Shown here: piece by piece, positions 58,356 to 64,000 of the stretch
Layout of the letters: every line of letters starts with the position of its first letter
Numbering within the stretch: the stretch's first letter is position 1
Source: Pseudomonas anatoliensis
GTDB taxonomy: Bacteria > Pseudomonadota > Gammaproteobacteria > Pseudomonadales > Pseudomonadaceae
Length of the DNA: 64,000 bases
Reading direction: 5' to 3'
Assembly: GCF_017976235.1 (NCBI RefSeq)
Contig: NZ_JACVHC010000001.1
Coordinates: 62,001 to 126,000 of the forward strand
Notes under the pieces: generated by a model
Seen by the model: the letters and a program-made list of their open reading frames with translations, nothing else
What the model was told of the DNA's origin: nothing
Databases searched by the model: none
Position numbers and translations under genes: made by a program

Positions 58356-59201
58356 ATGGCTTACATGGAACAGATGCAATCAACTCTGAAGTATCTGGTG
58401 GAGGCGGCGGAAACCGGGCGGCGTAGCGCGGATGGCATGCTGAGCCCGGTCAACGGTGCTATCCGCGAACTGACCGGTGCCGCGTCCGAGCTGGAGAACA
58501 TCCCGTTTGTCGGGCCGGCCATCGGCGCCAAACTTCAGCGGGTAATGCGCGGCGTCGATGCGGCTCAAGCCAAGGTCGGTCAGGTGGCGGCGGTTTACGG
58601 CCGTGCCACTCGGGCGGCCGCCGAGGTGCAGGAGCGGTTAGGGACGTTGAAGGAACAGGCGGGCAAGGCGGCCACGGCGATCAACAACGTCGCCGGCAAA
58701 GTCAGCCCGGCGCTGGCCAACATCGTGCCCACCAGTTCCTTTGCCGTGGATGCCGCGCCGGCGCCGGAGGCGGTAAAGCCGTTCCCGCACCTGATGATCA
58801 TTCAGCCGCGCGATCCGAAAATTGAGCCGTATTACTTCAACCTGGACACGGCGGCCTTTGATGAGCTGAGCCGTTCGACTGAATTCCGCTGGGCCTCGCA
58901 GGAGCGCTTGACGCGTCGACCGGCGAAGCAGGCCATCGGTATGGGCGATGAAAAGTTGACGCTCAAGGGCACGATCTACCCGGGCTTCAAAGGCGGCTTG
59001 AAGCAGCTCGACACGCTGCGTTCCATCGGGGCCAGGCTGCAACAGCTGACTCTGACCACGGGTTATGGCGAGGTGATCGGAACGTGGTGCCTGAAAAACA
59101 TCAACGAGGAACAGTCCGCGCTGCTCCACGGCGGGATTGCTCGAAAACAGGGCTTCACTTTGGAGTTTGAGCGCTATGGCGACGACATGCAGGACGTCTG
59201 A
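58356..59201 (+). CDS. Tail protein U (P2-like) with long N-terminal extension
   Basis: A 281-residue protein. The C-terminal part from about residue 143 (FPHLMIIQPRDPKIEPYYFNLDTAAFDELSRST..., LTLKGTIYPGFKGGLKQLDTLR, LHGGIARKQGFTLEFERYGDD) is a clear P2 gpU-type domain. The first 140 residues are Ala-rich helices absent from P2 U (about 160 residues in all). It overlaps the X gene by 26 bases. Confidence 0.87.
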   Translation: MAYMEQMQSTLKYLVEAAETGRRSADGMLSPVNGAIRELTGAASELENIPFVGPAIGAKLQRVMRGVDAAQAKVGQVAAVYGRATRAAAEVQERLGTLKEQAGKAATAINNVAGKVSPALANIVPTSSFAVDAAPAPEAVKPFPHLMIIQPRDPKIEPYYFNLDTAAFDELSRSTEFRWASQERLTRRPAKQAIGMGDEKLTLKGTIYPGFKGGLKQLDTLRSIGARLQQLTLTTGYGEVIGTWCLKNINEEQSALLHGGIARKQGFTLEFERYGDDMQDV

Positions 59202-59382
59202 TGGCGACATGCTCGATGTCATTTGCCACAACGTTTACGGCCATCTGAATGGCAGCGTCGAGGCTGTGCTCGATGTCAATCAGGGGCTGGCTGATGAACC
59301 TCAGCCGTTCCGGTCGGGCGTGATTATCGTCCTGCCGGATCTGCCAAGCCCGACCAGTGAAGGCGTCAGCTTGTGGGATTGA
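59176..59382 (+). CDS. Tail protein X (LysM-like)
   Basis: A 68-residue gpX-family protein (SDGDMLDVICHNVYGHLNGSVEAVLDVNQGLAD then GVIIVLPDLP), the compact LysM-like fold that may contact peptidoglycan. Start chosen at ATG 59176 inside the U gene; the frame begins upstream without need. Confidence 0.87.
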   Translation: MATTCRTSDGDMLDVICHNVYGHLNGSVEAVLDVNQGLADEPQPFRSGVIIVLPDLPSPTSEGVSLWD

Positions 59383-59415
59383 CCCGGGGCGATGCCTTCG
59401 CCGGCGCCGCGTCGC

Positions 59416-59427
59416 GTTACGCGTAAC
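59416..59427. promoter_or_regulatory. Palindrome GTTACGCGTAAC upstream of gene D
   Basis: Second copy of the 12-bp palindrome at 53009-53020, here extended to CGTTACGCGTAACG. A hairpin follows 18 bases on. Confidence 0.45.
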
Positions 59428-59444
59428 GACACCTTGTTTTTCTG

Positions 59445-59467
59445 GCCCGCCTTGTGCGGGTTTTTTA
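59445..59467 (+). terminator. Terminator-like hairpin before gene D
   Basis: CCCGC / GCGGG with CTTGT loop and TTTTTT tail. Same design as at 45331-45351, 14 bases before the D start. Confidence 0.65.
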
Positions 59468-59480
59468 TTGGAAAAAATCC

Positions 59481-60530
59481 ATGACACCGATGTTTCGAAT
59501 CGTCGCTGATGGGGCTGATGTCACGGCCAAGATCAATGATCGGTTGTTGCAGCTCCGTACCTCTGACAAGCCGGGCATGGAGTCCGACGAGTTTGAGTTG
59601 CGTATCGACGACCGTGACGGGCAAGTTCAATTGCCAAGGCGCGGCAGCTCAATCGAGATTTACCTGGGCTATGCCGAGACGACCTTGGCGCGTATGGGCA
59701 GCTACACCGTGGACACGATTGAGGTGTCAGGCCCGCCCGACACCATCGTGATCAAGGGCAAGGCCAGCGACGTGCGTGGCAGTGGCAAAACCATCCGTAG
59801 CGGAAGCTGGGAAGGTGTGCCGTTGTCGAAGATCGTGGCTGACGTAGCCGCGCGCAATGGCTGGACGCCGGTGTGTCCGGTGTCGACCAAGGTCGCCCGG
59901 GTCGACCAGCTCAACGAGTCCGATTTTAATTTCATCACCCGACTGGCCAAGCATTACGACTGCACGGCCAAGGTCGCCGACGGCAAACTATTGGTGATGC
60001 CGCGCCAAGGTGGCCAGACGGCCAGCGGTAAGGCGTTTGGCGCCATTACCCTGACCCGACGCGACCTCAGCCGTTGGCAATTCAGTCTCGGTGATCGCAA
60101 CTCACAAAAGGCGGTGGCCACCAAGCACCAGGACAAAAAGAACGGCAAGCTGGCGGTGGTCACCATCGACAATGATGACGCTCCGGACGGGCTGCCGGCA
60201 GTACATACCGACCGTCATATCTACCCAGACAGGGGCGCTGCTGAAGCGGCGGCCAAGGCCCGATTGTCAGCGTTCAACCGCTCGACCGCCGATGTGCGGC
60301 TTGAAATGCCCGGCCGGACGGACATCTTTGCCGAGCGTCCCATCATCGCTCAGGGTTTCAAGGTCGGGCTTGATGGCGAGTATCTGGCGGACTCGGTCGA
60401 GCAGGTGTTCACCCAGTCCGGCTGGTCGACCACGGTCGAATGCAATGCCGGCAAAGCCGGTAAATCCAAGGGCAAGAAAAAGAAAGGGCCGAAACCACCT
60501 CTCAAGGTGGTGAACATCGAGAAGCAATAG
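59481..60530 (+). CDS. Late control / baseplate hub protein D
   Basis: A 349-residue gpD-family protein, the hub to which spike V attaches: FRIVADGADVTAKINDRLLQLRTSDKPGMESDEFELRIDD, SGSGKTIRSGSW-like (RGSGKTIRSGSWEGVPLSKI), QLNESDFNFITRLAKHYDC and a Lys-rich C-terminus (KAGKSKGKKKKGPKPP). ATG 59481 is placed after the hairpin; the frame opens at 59454 within it. Confidence 0.92.
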   Translation: MTPMFRIVADGADVTAKINDRLLQLRTSDKPGMESDEFELRIDDRDGQVQLPRRGSSIEIYLGYAETTLARMGSYTVDTIEVSGPPDTIVIKGKASDVRGSGKTIRSGSWEGVPLSKIVADVAARNGWTPVCPVSTKVARVDQLNESDFNFITRLAKHYDCTAKVADGKLLVMPRQGGQTASGKAFGAITLTRRDLSRWQFSLGDRNSQKAVATKHQDKKNGKLAVVTIDNDDAPDGLPAVHTDRHIYPDRGAAEAAAKARLSAFNRSTADVRLEMPGRTDIFAERPIIAQGFKVGLDGEYLADSVEQVFTQSGWSTTVECNAGKAGKSKGKKKKGPKPPLKVVNIEKQ

Positions 60531-60579
60531 CCGCATCCCATTGCCGCCTGAGTGCGGTTTTTTTACGTCTGGAGTTTGT

Positions 60580-61143
60580 ATGTCCATCACTGAACAACAG
60601 CTGCAAAGCATCATGCCCAACGCCCGCCGCCAAGCGGGCGTTTTTGTATCCGCCCTCAATGCAGCCATGGCCCATAGGCAGATCAACACGCCGAAACGGC
60701 AAGCCGCTTTTCTGGCGCAAGTCGGTCACGAGTCGGGCCAGCTGCAGTACGTCCGGGAGCTAGGCGGCGACCAGTACTTGAGCAAATACGACACCGGCAA
60801 CCTGGCTGCGAAACTGGGCAACACGCCGGCAGCGGATGGCGATGGCCAGCGCTATCGCGGTCGTGGCCTGATCCAGGTCACCGGTCATGACAACTACCTG
60901 CGCTGCAGCTTGGCGCTGTTCGGTGACGAGCGATTGCTGCGCACGCCTGAACTTCTGGAGCTGCCGCAGTGGGCCGCTGAGTCGGCCGCATGGTTCTGGT
61001 CCGTGAATGGGCTGAACGCGCTGGCCGATCAAAACGAATTCAACACGATCACCCGCATGATCAACGGCGGCCTCAATGGCCTGCAGGATCGGCTGGAGTT
61101 GTGGGGGCGGGCGAGGGCGGTGCTATGCGTCTCGGCAAACTGA
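60580..61143 (+). CDS. Endolysin, glycoside hydrolase 19 (chitinase-like lysozyme)
   Basis: A 187-residue peptidoglycan-cleaving enzyme of family GH19: QAAFLAQVGHESGQLQYVRE (catalytic Glu), GDGQRYRGRGLIQVTGHDNYLRC and WAAESAAWFWSVNGLN, then NTITRMINGGLNGLQDRLELW. No signal sequence, so it depends on the holin. ATG 60580 follows TGGAG. A GC-rich inverted sequence (GCCCGCCGCCAAGCGGGC, about 60620-60637) lies inside the 5' coding part. It overlaps the spanin gene by 19 bases. Confidence 0.93.
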   Translation: MSITEQQLQSIMPNARRQAGVFVSALNAAMAHRQINTPKRQAAFLAQVGHESGQLQYVRELGGDQYLSKYDTGNLAAKLGNTPAADGDGQRYRGRGLIQVTGHDNYLRCSLALFGDERLLRTPELLELPQWAAESAAWFWSVNGLNALADQNEFNTITRMINGGLNGLQDRLELWGRARAVLCVSAN

Positions 61144-61664
61144 TCCCGGCGTCGTATCGGCTGCTGGCAAAAGGAGTGTTGCTGGTCGTTTTAGTCGGTG
61201 GTTCCGCGGCCATTACTTGGCAAGTCCAGGATTGGCGCTACGGCAAGCAGCTCGCAGAGCAGGCCCAACTCCACACCGAAACCCTGAATCAACAGGCCCT
61301 AGACTCGGTCGCGCTGCAGCGTGCCGAACAGGACAAACGTCTCGCACTCGAGCAGCGCCTGGCAACCAGTGAACAAACCCACTATCGAGCCTTGAGTGAT
61401 GCCCAACGTGATCAAGGTCGCCTGCGCGACCGCCTTGCCACTGCTGATCTGCGCCTGTCAGTCCTACTCGACGCCACCACCGGCGCCGACAACCGATCGG
61501 TGTCATCCACCACCGCCACCGGCGGCGTGGTTCATGGCCCCACAAGAGCCGAACTTGACCCAGCGCATGCTCAACGAATTATCCGCGTCACCGATGACGG
61601 CGACCGGGGACTGATAGCATTGGCTGCGTGCCAAGGTTATGTCAAAGCGATCACTTTCCAATGA
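61125..61664 (+). CDS. Rz-like inner-membrane spanin
   Basis: A 179-residue protein: N-terminal membrane anchor (LLAKGVLLVVLVGGSAAITWQV), then a coiled coil (about 45-105), then a Thr/Gly-rich stretch and a conserved end (LDPAHAQRIIRVTDDGDRGLIALAACQGYVKAI) typical of the LysB/Rz type in pseudomonad prophages. It fuses inner and outer membranes during lysis with the Rz1-like lipoprotein encoded inside it. Confidence 0.85.
   Translation: MRLGKLIPASYRLLAKGVLLVVLVGGSAAITWQVQDWRYGKQLAEQAQLHTETLNQQALDSVALQRAEQDKRLALEQRLATSEQTHYRALSDAQRDQGRLRDRLATADLRLSVLLDATTGADNRSVSSTTATGGVVHGPTRAELDPAHAQRIIRVTDDGDRGLIALAACQGYVKAITFQ
61399..61614 (+). CDS. Rz1-like outer-membrane spanin lipoprotein, nested in the Rz-like gene
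   Basis: A 71-residue protein in another frame inside the Rz-like gene. A lipoprotein signal (VACATALPLLICAC) ends at a lipobox ICAC, and the mature part is proline-rich (STPPPAPTTDRCHPPPPP), the Rz1 hallmark. ATG 61399; GTG 61396 is also possible. Confidence 0.8.
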   Translation: MPNVIKVACATALPLLICACQSYSTPPPAPTTDRCHPPPPPAAWFMAPQEPNLTQRMLNELSASPMTATGD

Positions 61665-61667
61665 AAA

Positions 61668-61692
61668 AAGCCGGGTTTCCCCGGCTTCTTTT
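61668..61692 (+). terminator. Terminator at the end of the late operon
   Basis: AAGCCGGG / CCCGGCTT stem with a short TTTC-type loop and CTTTTA tail directly after the spanin stop. Confidence 0.8.
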
Positions 61693-61693
61693 A

Positions 61694-61777
61694 TCAGGCA
61701 AGCAACAGTGGCAGTACGTCTTGAAGCAGACGAACCACCTCAATTGCCAAGATCAACATCAAATGGCTAATGGACAT
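61694..61777 (-). CDS. Candidate 27-residue hydrophobic peptide
   Basis: A minus-strand frame MSISHLMLILAIEVVRLLQD then VLPLLLA, with a good AGAGGATG site 7 bases upstream. The peptide is nearly all hydrophobic with a single polar patch, like small membrane peptides or type I toxins. It ends between the late-operon terminator and the AT-rich region. Evidence is the frame, the site and the composition only. Confidence 0.4.
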   Translation of the reverse strand: MSISHLMLILAIEVVRLLQDVLPLLLA

Positions 61778-63058
61778 TTTGCATCCTCTTCGTGATGCTC
61801 AGTCACCAAGTCCTTAGTCGCAAGCGACCAAGGGCCATGGCTCACCATCCATGATCTATGCTACTTTTGATTCGCGAGAATCTGTGAAGCCAGCATCATT
61901 TCGGTGCCGGATCGGCCTAAGCGTTAACGATCCGTGGTTTTGCAGCAGGCTGGAGGGTTGCCGCCCTTCAGCTTTTTTTTTGCTTTTTTTTCTTACTTTC
62001 GTTTTTTCCTTTCATCAAACCGACAGGGGCCCTCGCCGGAATCTCAAATGAGACGTGGCGTTTTGGTTCTGTGTGGCTGATGGGAGTGATCTTAGAGCGG
62101 GCTTTAAAACTCGTCAATCGCGACCACGGACCTGTGGTGGAAAAACTGAGACACTAAGAAAAACGTTTTTTTATATGTTTTTGTTTCTCTCTGAAATGGA
62201 TGGAGGCCTTGATTTATAAGGGGTTTGAAGGTTTTCATCGTTGTTTTTTCTTGCTGTTTTAGAACGGCTTGTTCAAACCCTAATTTAATATTGTAGAACC
62301 GCCTTTAACCACTGGTTGTGTTTGTGCTTACACTACTGAGTTTGATATCTAAAAGGCGGGATGGCGGGTTGTCGGATTTATTATTGGGGTATTTGTGTTG
62401 ATCTGGTGTTTTAAATAAGGCGGAATGTTTGTCTATACAGCTTAGTTTGTTTTTTATGTCGATGTTGAAATTTCGTAATCCGCTGCAGCCCACGTCATCC
62501 GTGGCTTGTAGCGTAATTGGCTTTCGCTAGATATACCCCTAAGACATTCTCAATCATCCAAAAAATTAAAAAGCTTGCACAAATGCATTTTTTAGACCAA
62601 AATCGCCTCAAAGACCAACCTTTGGTCATTTTCTATACCATACGCAATCCCACGTTCTTGGGACCCCTAGCGCTAGCTTTGTCCAAAGCGTTTATTTTCT
62701 AATACACTCCTCGTATCCAGATTCTTCAAGTCCCTCCTCTTCGTAAAAAAAATAATTTTTTTTGAAAAAAAACCGCTCTGAATCGATTTTTTGCTTCGTC
62801 TCCGCGTCCTCCAGCGTTGGACGATGAGCTCTGCTGACCGGAGTGGGGGGCGAATTGCTCGTCTGAAGGGTGCGCATCGTTTGCCGGACAGTCTCCAGGT
62901 CGCGGGTTCAAAGCGCGAGGTGGAGGAGGGGAGCGCTTACCTGAAGTGGTGATGCTTACGTTTGGGTGCCCCGCTGGTCTGATATTTCCGGCAAGAATTG
63001 ACCGGACGGCTTTCAAAAAGTTAACTGTATATTCGTACAGTATTGGAAGTCGTGCGTC
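61778..63058. other. AT-rich, gene-poor stretch before umuD
   Basis: About 1.28 kb with long T and A runs (for example near 61973-62000 and 62745-62770) and composition unlike its surroundings. Open frames are short, overlap on both strands and lack start sites. No tRNA or clear RNA gene is seen. It may be phage end DNA, decayed cargo or a regulatory RNA region. Confidence 0.45.
63025..63040. promoter_or_regulatory. LexA (SOS) box upstream of umuD
   Basis: CTGTATATTCGTACAG fits the CTG-N10-CAG SOS box. It lies 18 bases before the UmuD-like start, so umuDC should be DNA-damage inducible. Confidence 0.85.
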
Positions 63059-63484
63059 ATGAGTTACTCAATTCTAGGTCCGATCAGTGAGGGCGGTTCG
63101 AAGGTGCCGCTATGTCTCTTCCGAGTCCCGGCCGGCTTTCCCTCGCCGGCTGCGGATCATATTGAAGCGCAGATATCGCTAGATGAGATGCTGAACATTC
63201 GTGCGCCACACGTCTACTTGGTGTCACTCGCCGGTGAAAGCATGCAGGGCGCGGGGATCTATGAGGGAGACTTGGCCATTGTCGATCGATCAATTGAGCC
63301 CGCCCACGGCCACATCGTCATTGCGCTGTTGAACAATGAGCCCGTATGCAAGCGCCTATGCCTTCGCGGTAGGGAGGTCATCCTGATGTCGGAAAACCCC
63401 AAGTACCCGCCACGGTACGTCCTTGAGGGTGACGAGCTGTCGATTTGGGGTGTGATCACCAGCAGCGTGCGCAGCCATGTCTAA
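63059..63484 (+). CDS. umuD: UmuD-like self-cleaving subunit of DNA polymerase V
   Basis: A 141-residue S24-family protein: cleavage site A25-G26 (VPAGFPSP), nucleophile S61 (AGESMQ) and lysine K98 (PVCKRL). RecA-assisted cleavage gives UmuD', which activates translesion synthesis by UmuC. It overlaps the umuC-like gene by 8 bases. In Pseudomonas such pairs occur on plasmids and prophages (RulAB) as well as elsewhere. Confidence 0.9.
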   Translation: MSYSILGPISEGGSKVPLCLFRVPAGFPSPAADHIEAQISLDEMLNIRAPHVYLVSLAGESMQGAGIYEGDLAIVDRSIEPAHGHIVIALLNNEPVCKRLCLRGREVILMSENPKYPPRYVLEGDELSIWGVITSSVRSHV

Positions 63485-64000
63485 CGTGCCGCCGGTATTC
63501 GGCCTGATCGATTGCAACAGTTTCTATGCCAGCTGCGAGCGCGTGTTTCGCCCTGACCTCGCCAAGGTGCCTATCTTAGTGCTGTCGAACAACGACGGCT
63601 GCGTCATCGCCCGCAGCTACGACGCAAAGCCCTACGTGAAAATGGGCGAGCCGTACTTCCAGATCAAGCACAAGCTCAAGCAGCATGGCATCGTCCCGTT
63701 TTCCTCGAACTATGCGCTTTACGGTGACATGAGTGAGCGTGTCATGACACTGATCGAGTCGATGGTACCGGCCGTTGAGGTCTACAGCATCGACGAAGCC
63801 TTCGTCGACCTCACCGGCATTAATGACCTGGACGCCCTCGGCCGCAAGATCCGCAGCCAGGTGCTGCGCTGCACGGGCATCCCGGTCGGTGTCGGCATCG
63901 CGCATACCAAGACCCTGGCCAAGCTGGCCAACCACACCGCCAAACGCTTGCAGGCGCAAACCGGTGGCGTTGTGAACATCTGCGACCCAATCAAGCGCGA
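63477..64000 (+). CDS. umuC: UmuC-like Y-family DNA polymerase (3' end outside window)
   Basis: The first 174 residues of a translesion polymerase: FGLIDCNSFYASCERVFRPDL with the metal-binding Asp, VLSNNDGCVIARS, VYSIDEAFVDL with the catalytic SIDE motif, and GIPVGVGIAHTKTLAKLAN. ATG 63477 overlaps the umuD stop. The gene continues past the right edge. Whether umuDC belongs to the prophage or is where it ends cannot be settled here. Confidence 0.9.
   Translation, partial: MSNVPPVFGLIDCNSFYASCERVFRPDLAKVPILVLSNNDGCVIARSYDAKPYVKMGEPYFQIKHKLKQHGIVPFSSNYALYGDMSERVMTLIESMVPAVEVYSIDEAFVDLTGINDLDALGRKIRSQVLRCTGIPVGVGIAHTKTLAKLANHTAKRLQAQTGGVVNICDPIKR

Noticed and set aside
61851..63016. Several 60-96 codon frames in the AT-rich stretch
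   Set aside because: They overlap on both strands, include homopolymer-encoded runs and have no start signals.

Overview
The window looks like a Pseudomonas chromosome of the P. fluorescens group. It is mostly GC-rich. It carries GTAGGAGC-type extragenic palindromes, a Pseudomonas-style tRNA-dihydrouridine synthase gene (dusA) with an integrated element beside it, PrtN-family pyocin activators and a DUF2388 protein. The species assignment is inferred from these features and was not tested by a search.

Region 1, about 1-22600, is an exopolysaccharide locus. It starts inside a Wzc/Etk-type tyrosine autokinase. A tightly packed operon follows: GT4 glycosyltransferase, pyruvyl transferase, Wzx-like flippase, Wzy-like membrane protein, acyltransferase 3 and an SGNH hydrolase. 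Then come a stand-alone phosphomannomutase C-terminal domain and galU on the minus strand, and galE on the plus strand. Next is a group-4-capsule-like operon: a GfcA/YjbE-like small protein, a Wza/GfcE lipoprotein, GfcB/YjbF, GfcC/YjbG and GfcD/YjbH. A 2.9-kb gene-free stretch holds a tandem array of composite REP units. Beyond it, on the minus strand, lie a WcaJ-type initiating phosphoglucosyl transferase and two winged-helix regulators. Together these would build UDP-Glc and UDP-Gal, start a repeat unit on undecaprenyl phosphate, decorate it with pyruvate and acyl groups, and flip, polymerise and export it. A TGTTAG-type motif is strongly enriched in the upstream regions and may be the regulators' binding site.

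Region 2, about 22700-25466, is host backbone: uppP (undecaprenyl-pyrophosphate phosphatase), a DUF2388 protein and dusA.

Region 3, from about 25467 to past the right edge, is a prophage abutting the 5' end of dusA. In order it holds: a tyrosine integrase whose stop codon overlaps the start of an AT-rich P-loop ATPase gene; a leftward operon (two PrtN-family proteins, an orphan C5 DNA methyltransferase, a KilAC-like protein, unknown small proteins); a second AT-rich cargo gene encoding a putative PD-(D/E)XK nuclease; CI-, Cro- and CII-like regulators; a Toprim/VirE replication protein; a Q-like protein and a holin; a lambda-like head module; a P2/Mu-like contractile tail module; lysis genes (GH19 endolysin, Rz/Rz1); an AT-rich gene-poor stretch; and umuDC behind a LexA box. 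The right attachment site was not seen.

The observations most worth following are: a predicted +1 frameshift (CUU UAA C, like prfB) joining an internally duplicated tail chaperone E to its E' extension; a 17-bp operator shared by the cI/cro region and the leftward operon; the nuclease with a translation-factor-like C-terminal barrel in the immunity region; the integrase-coupled ATPase; and the TGTTAG motif of the exopolysaccharide locus.
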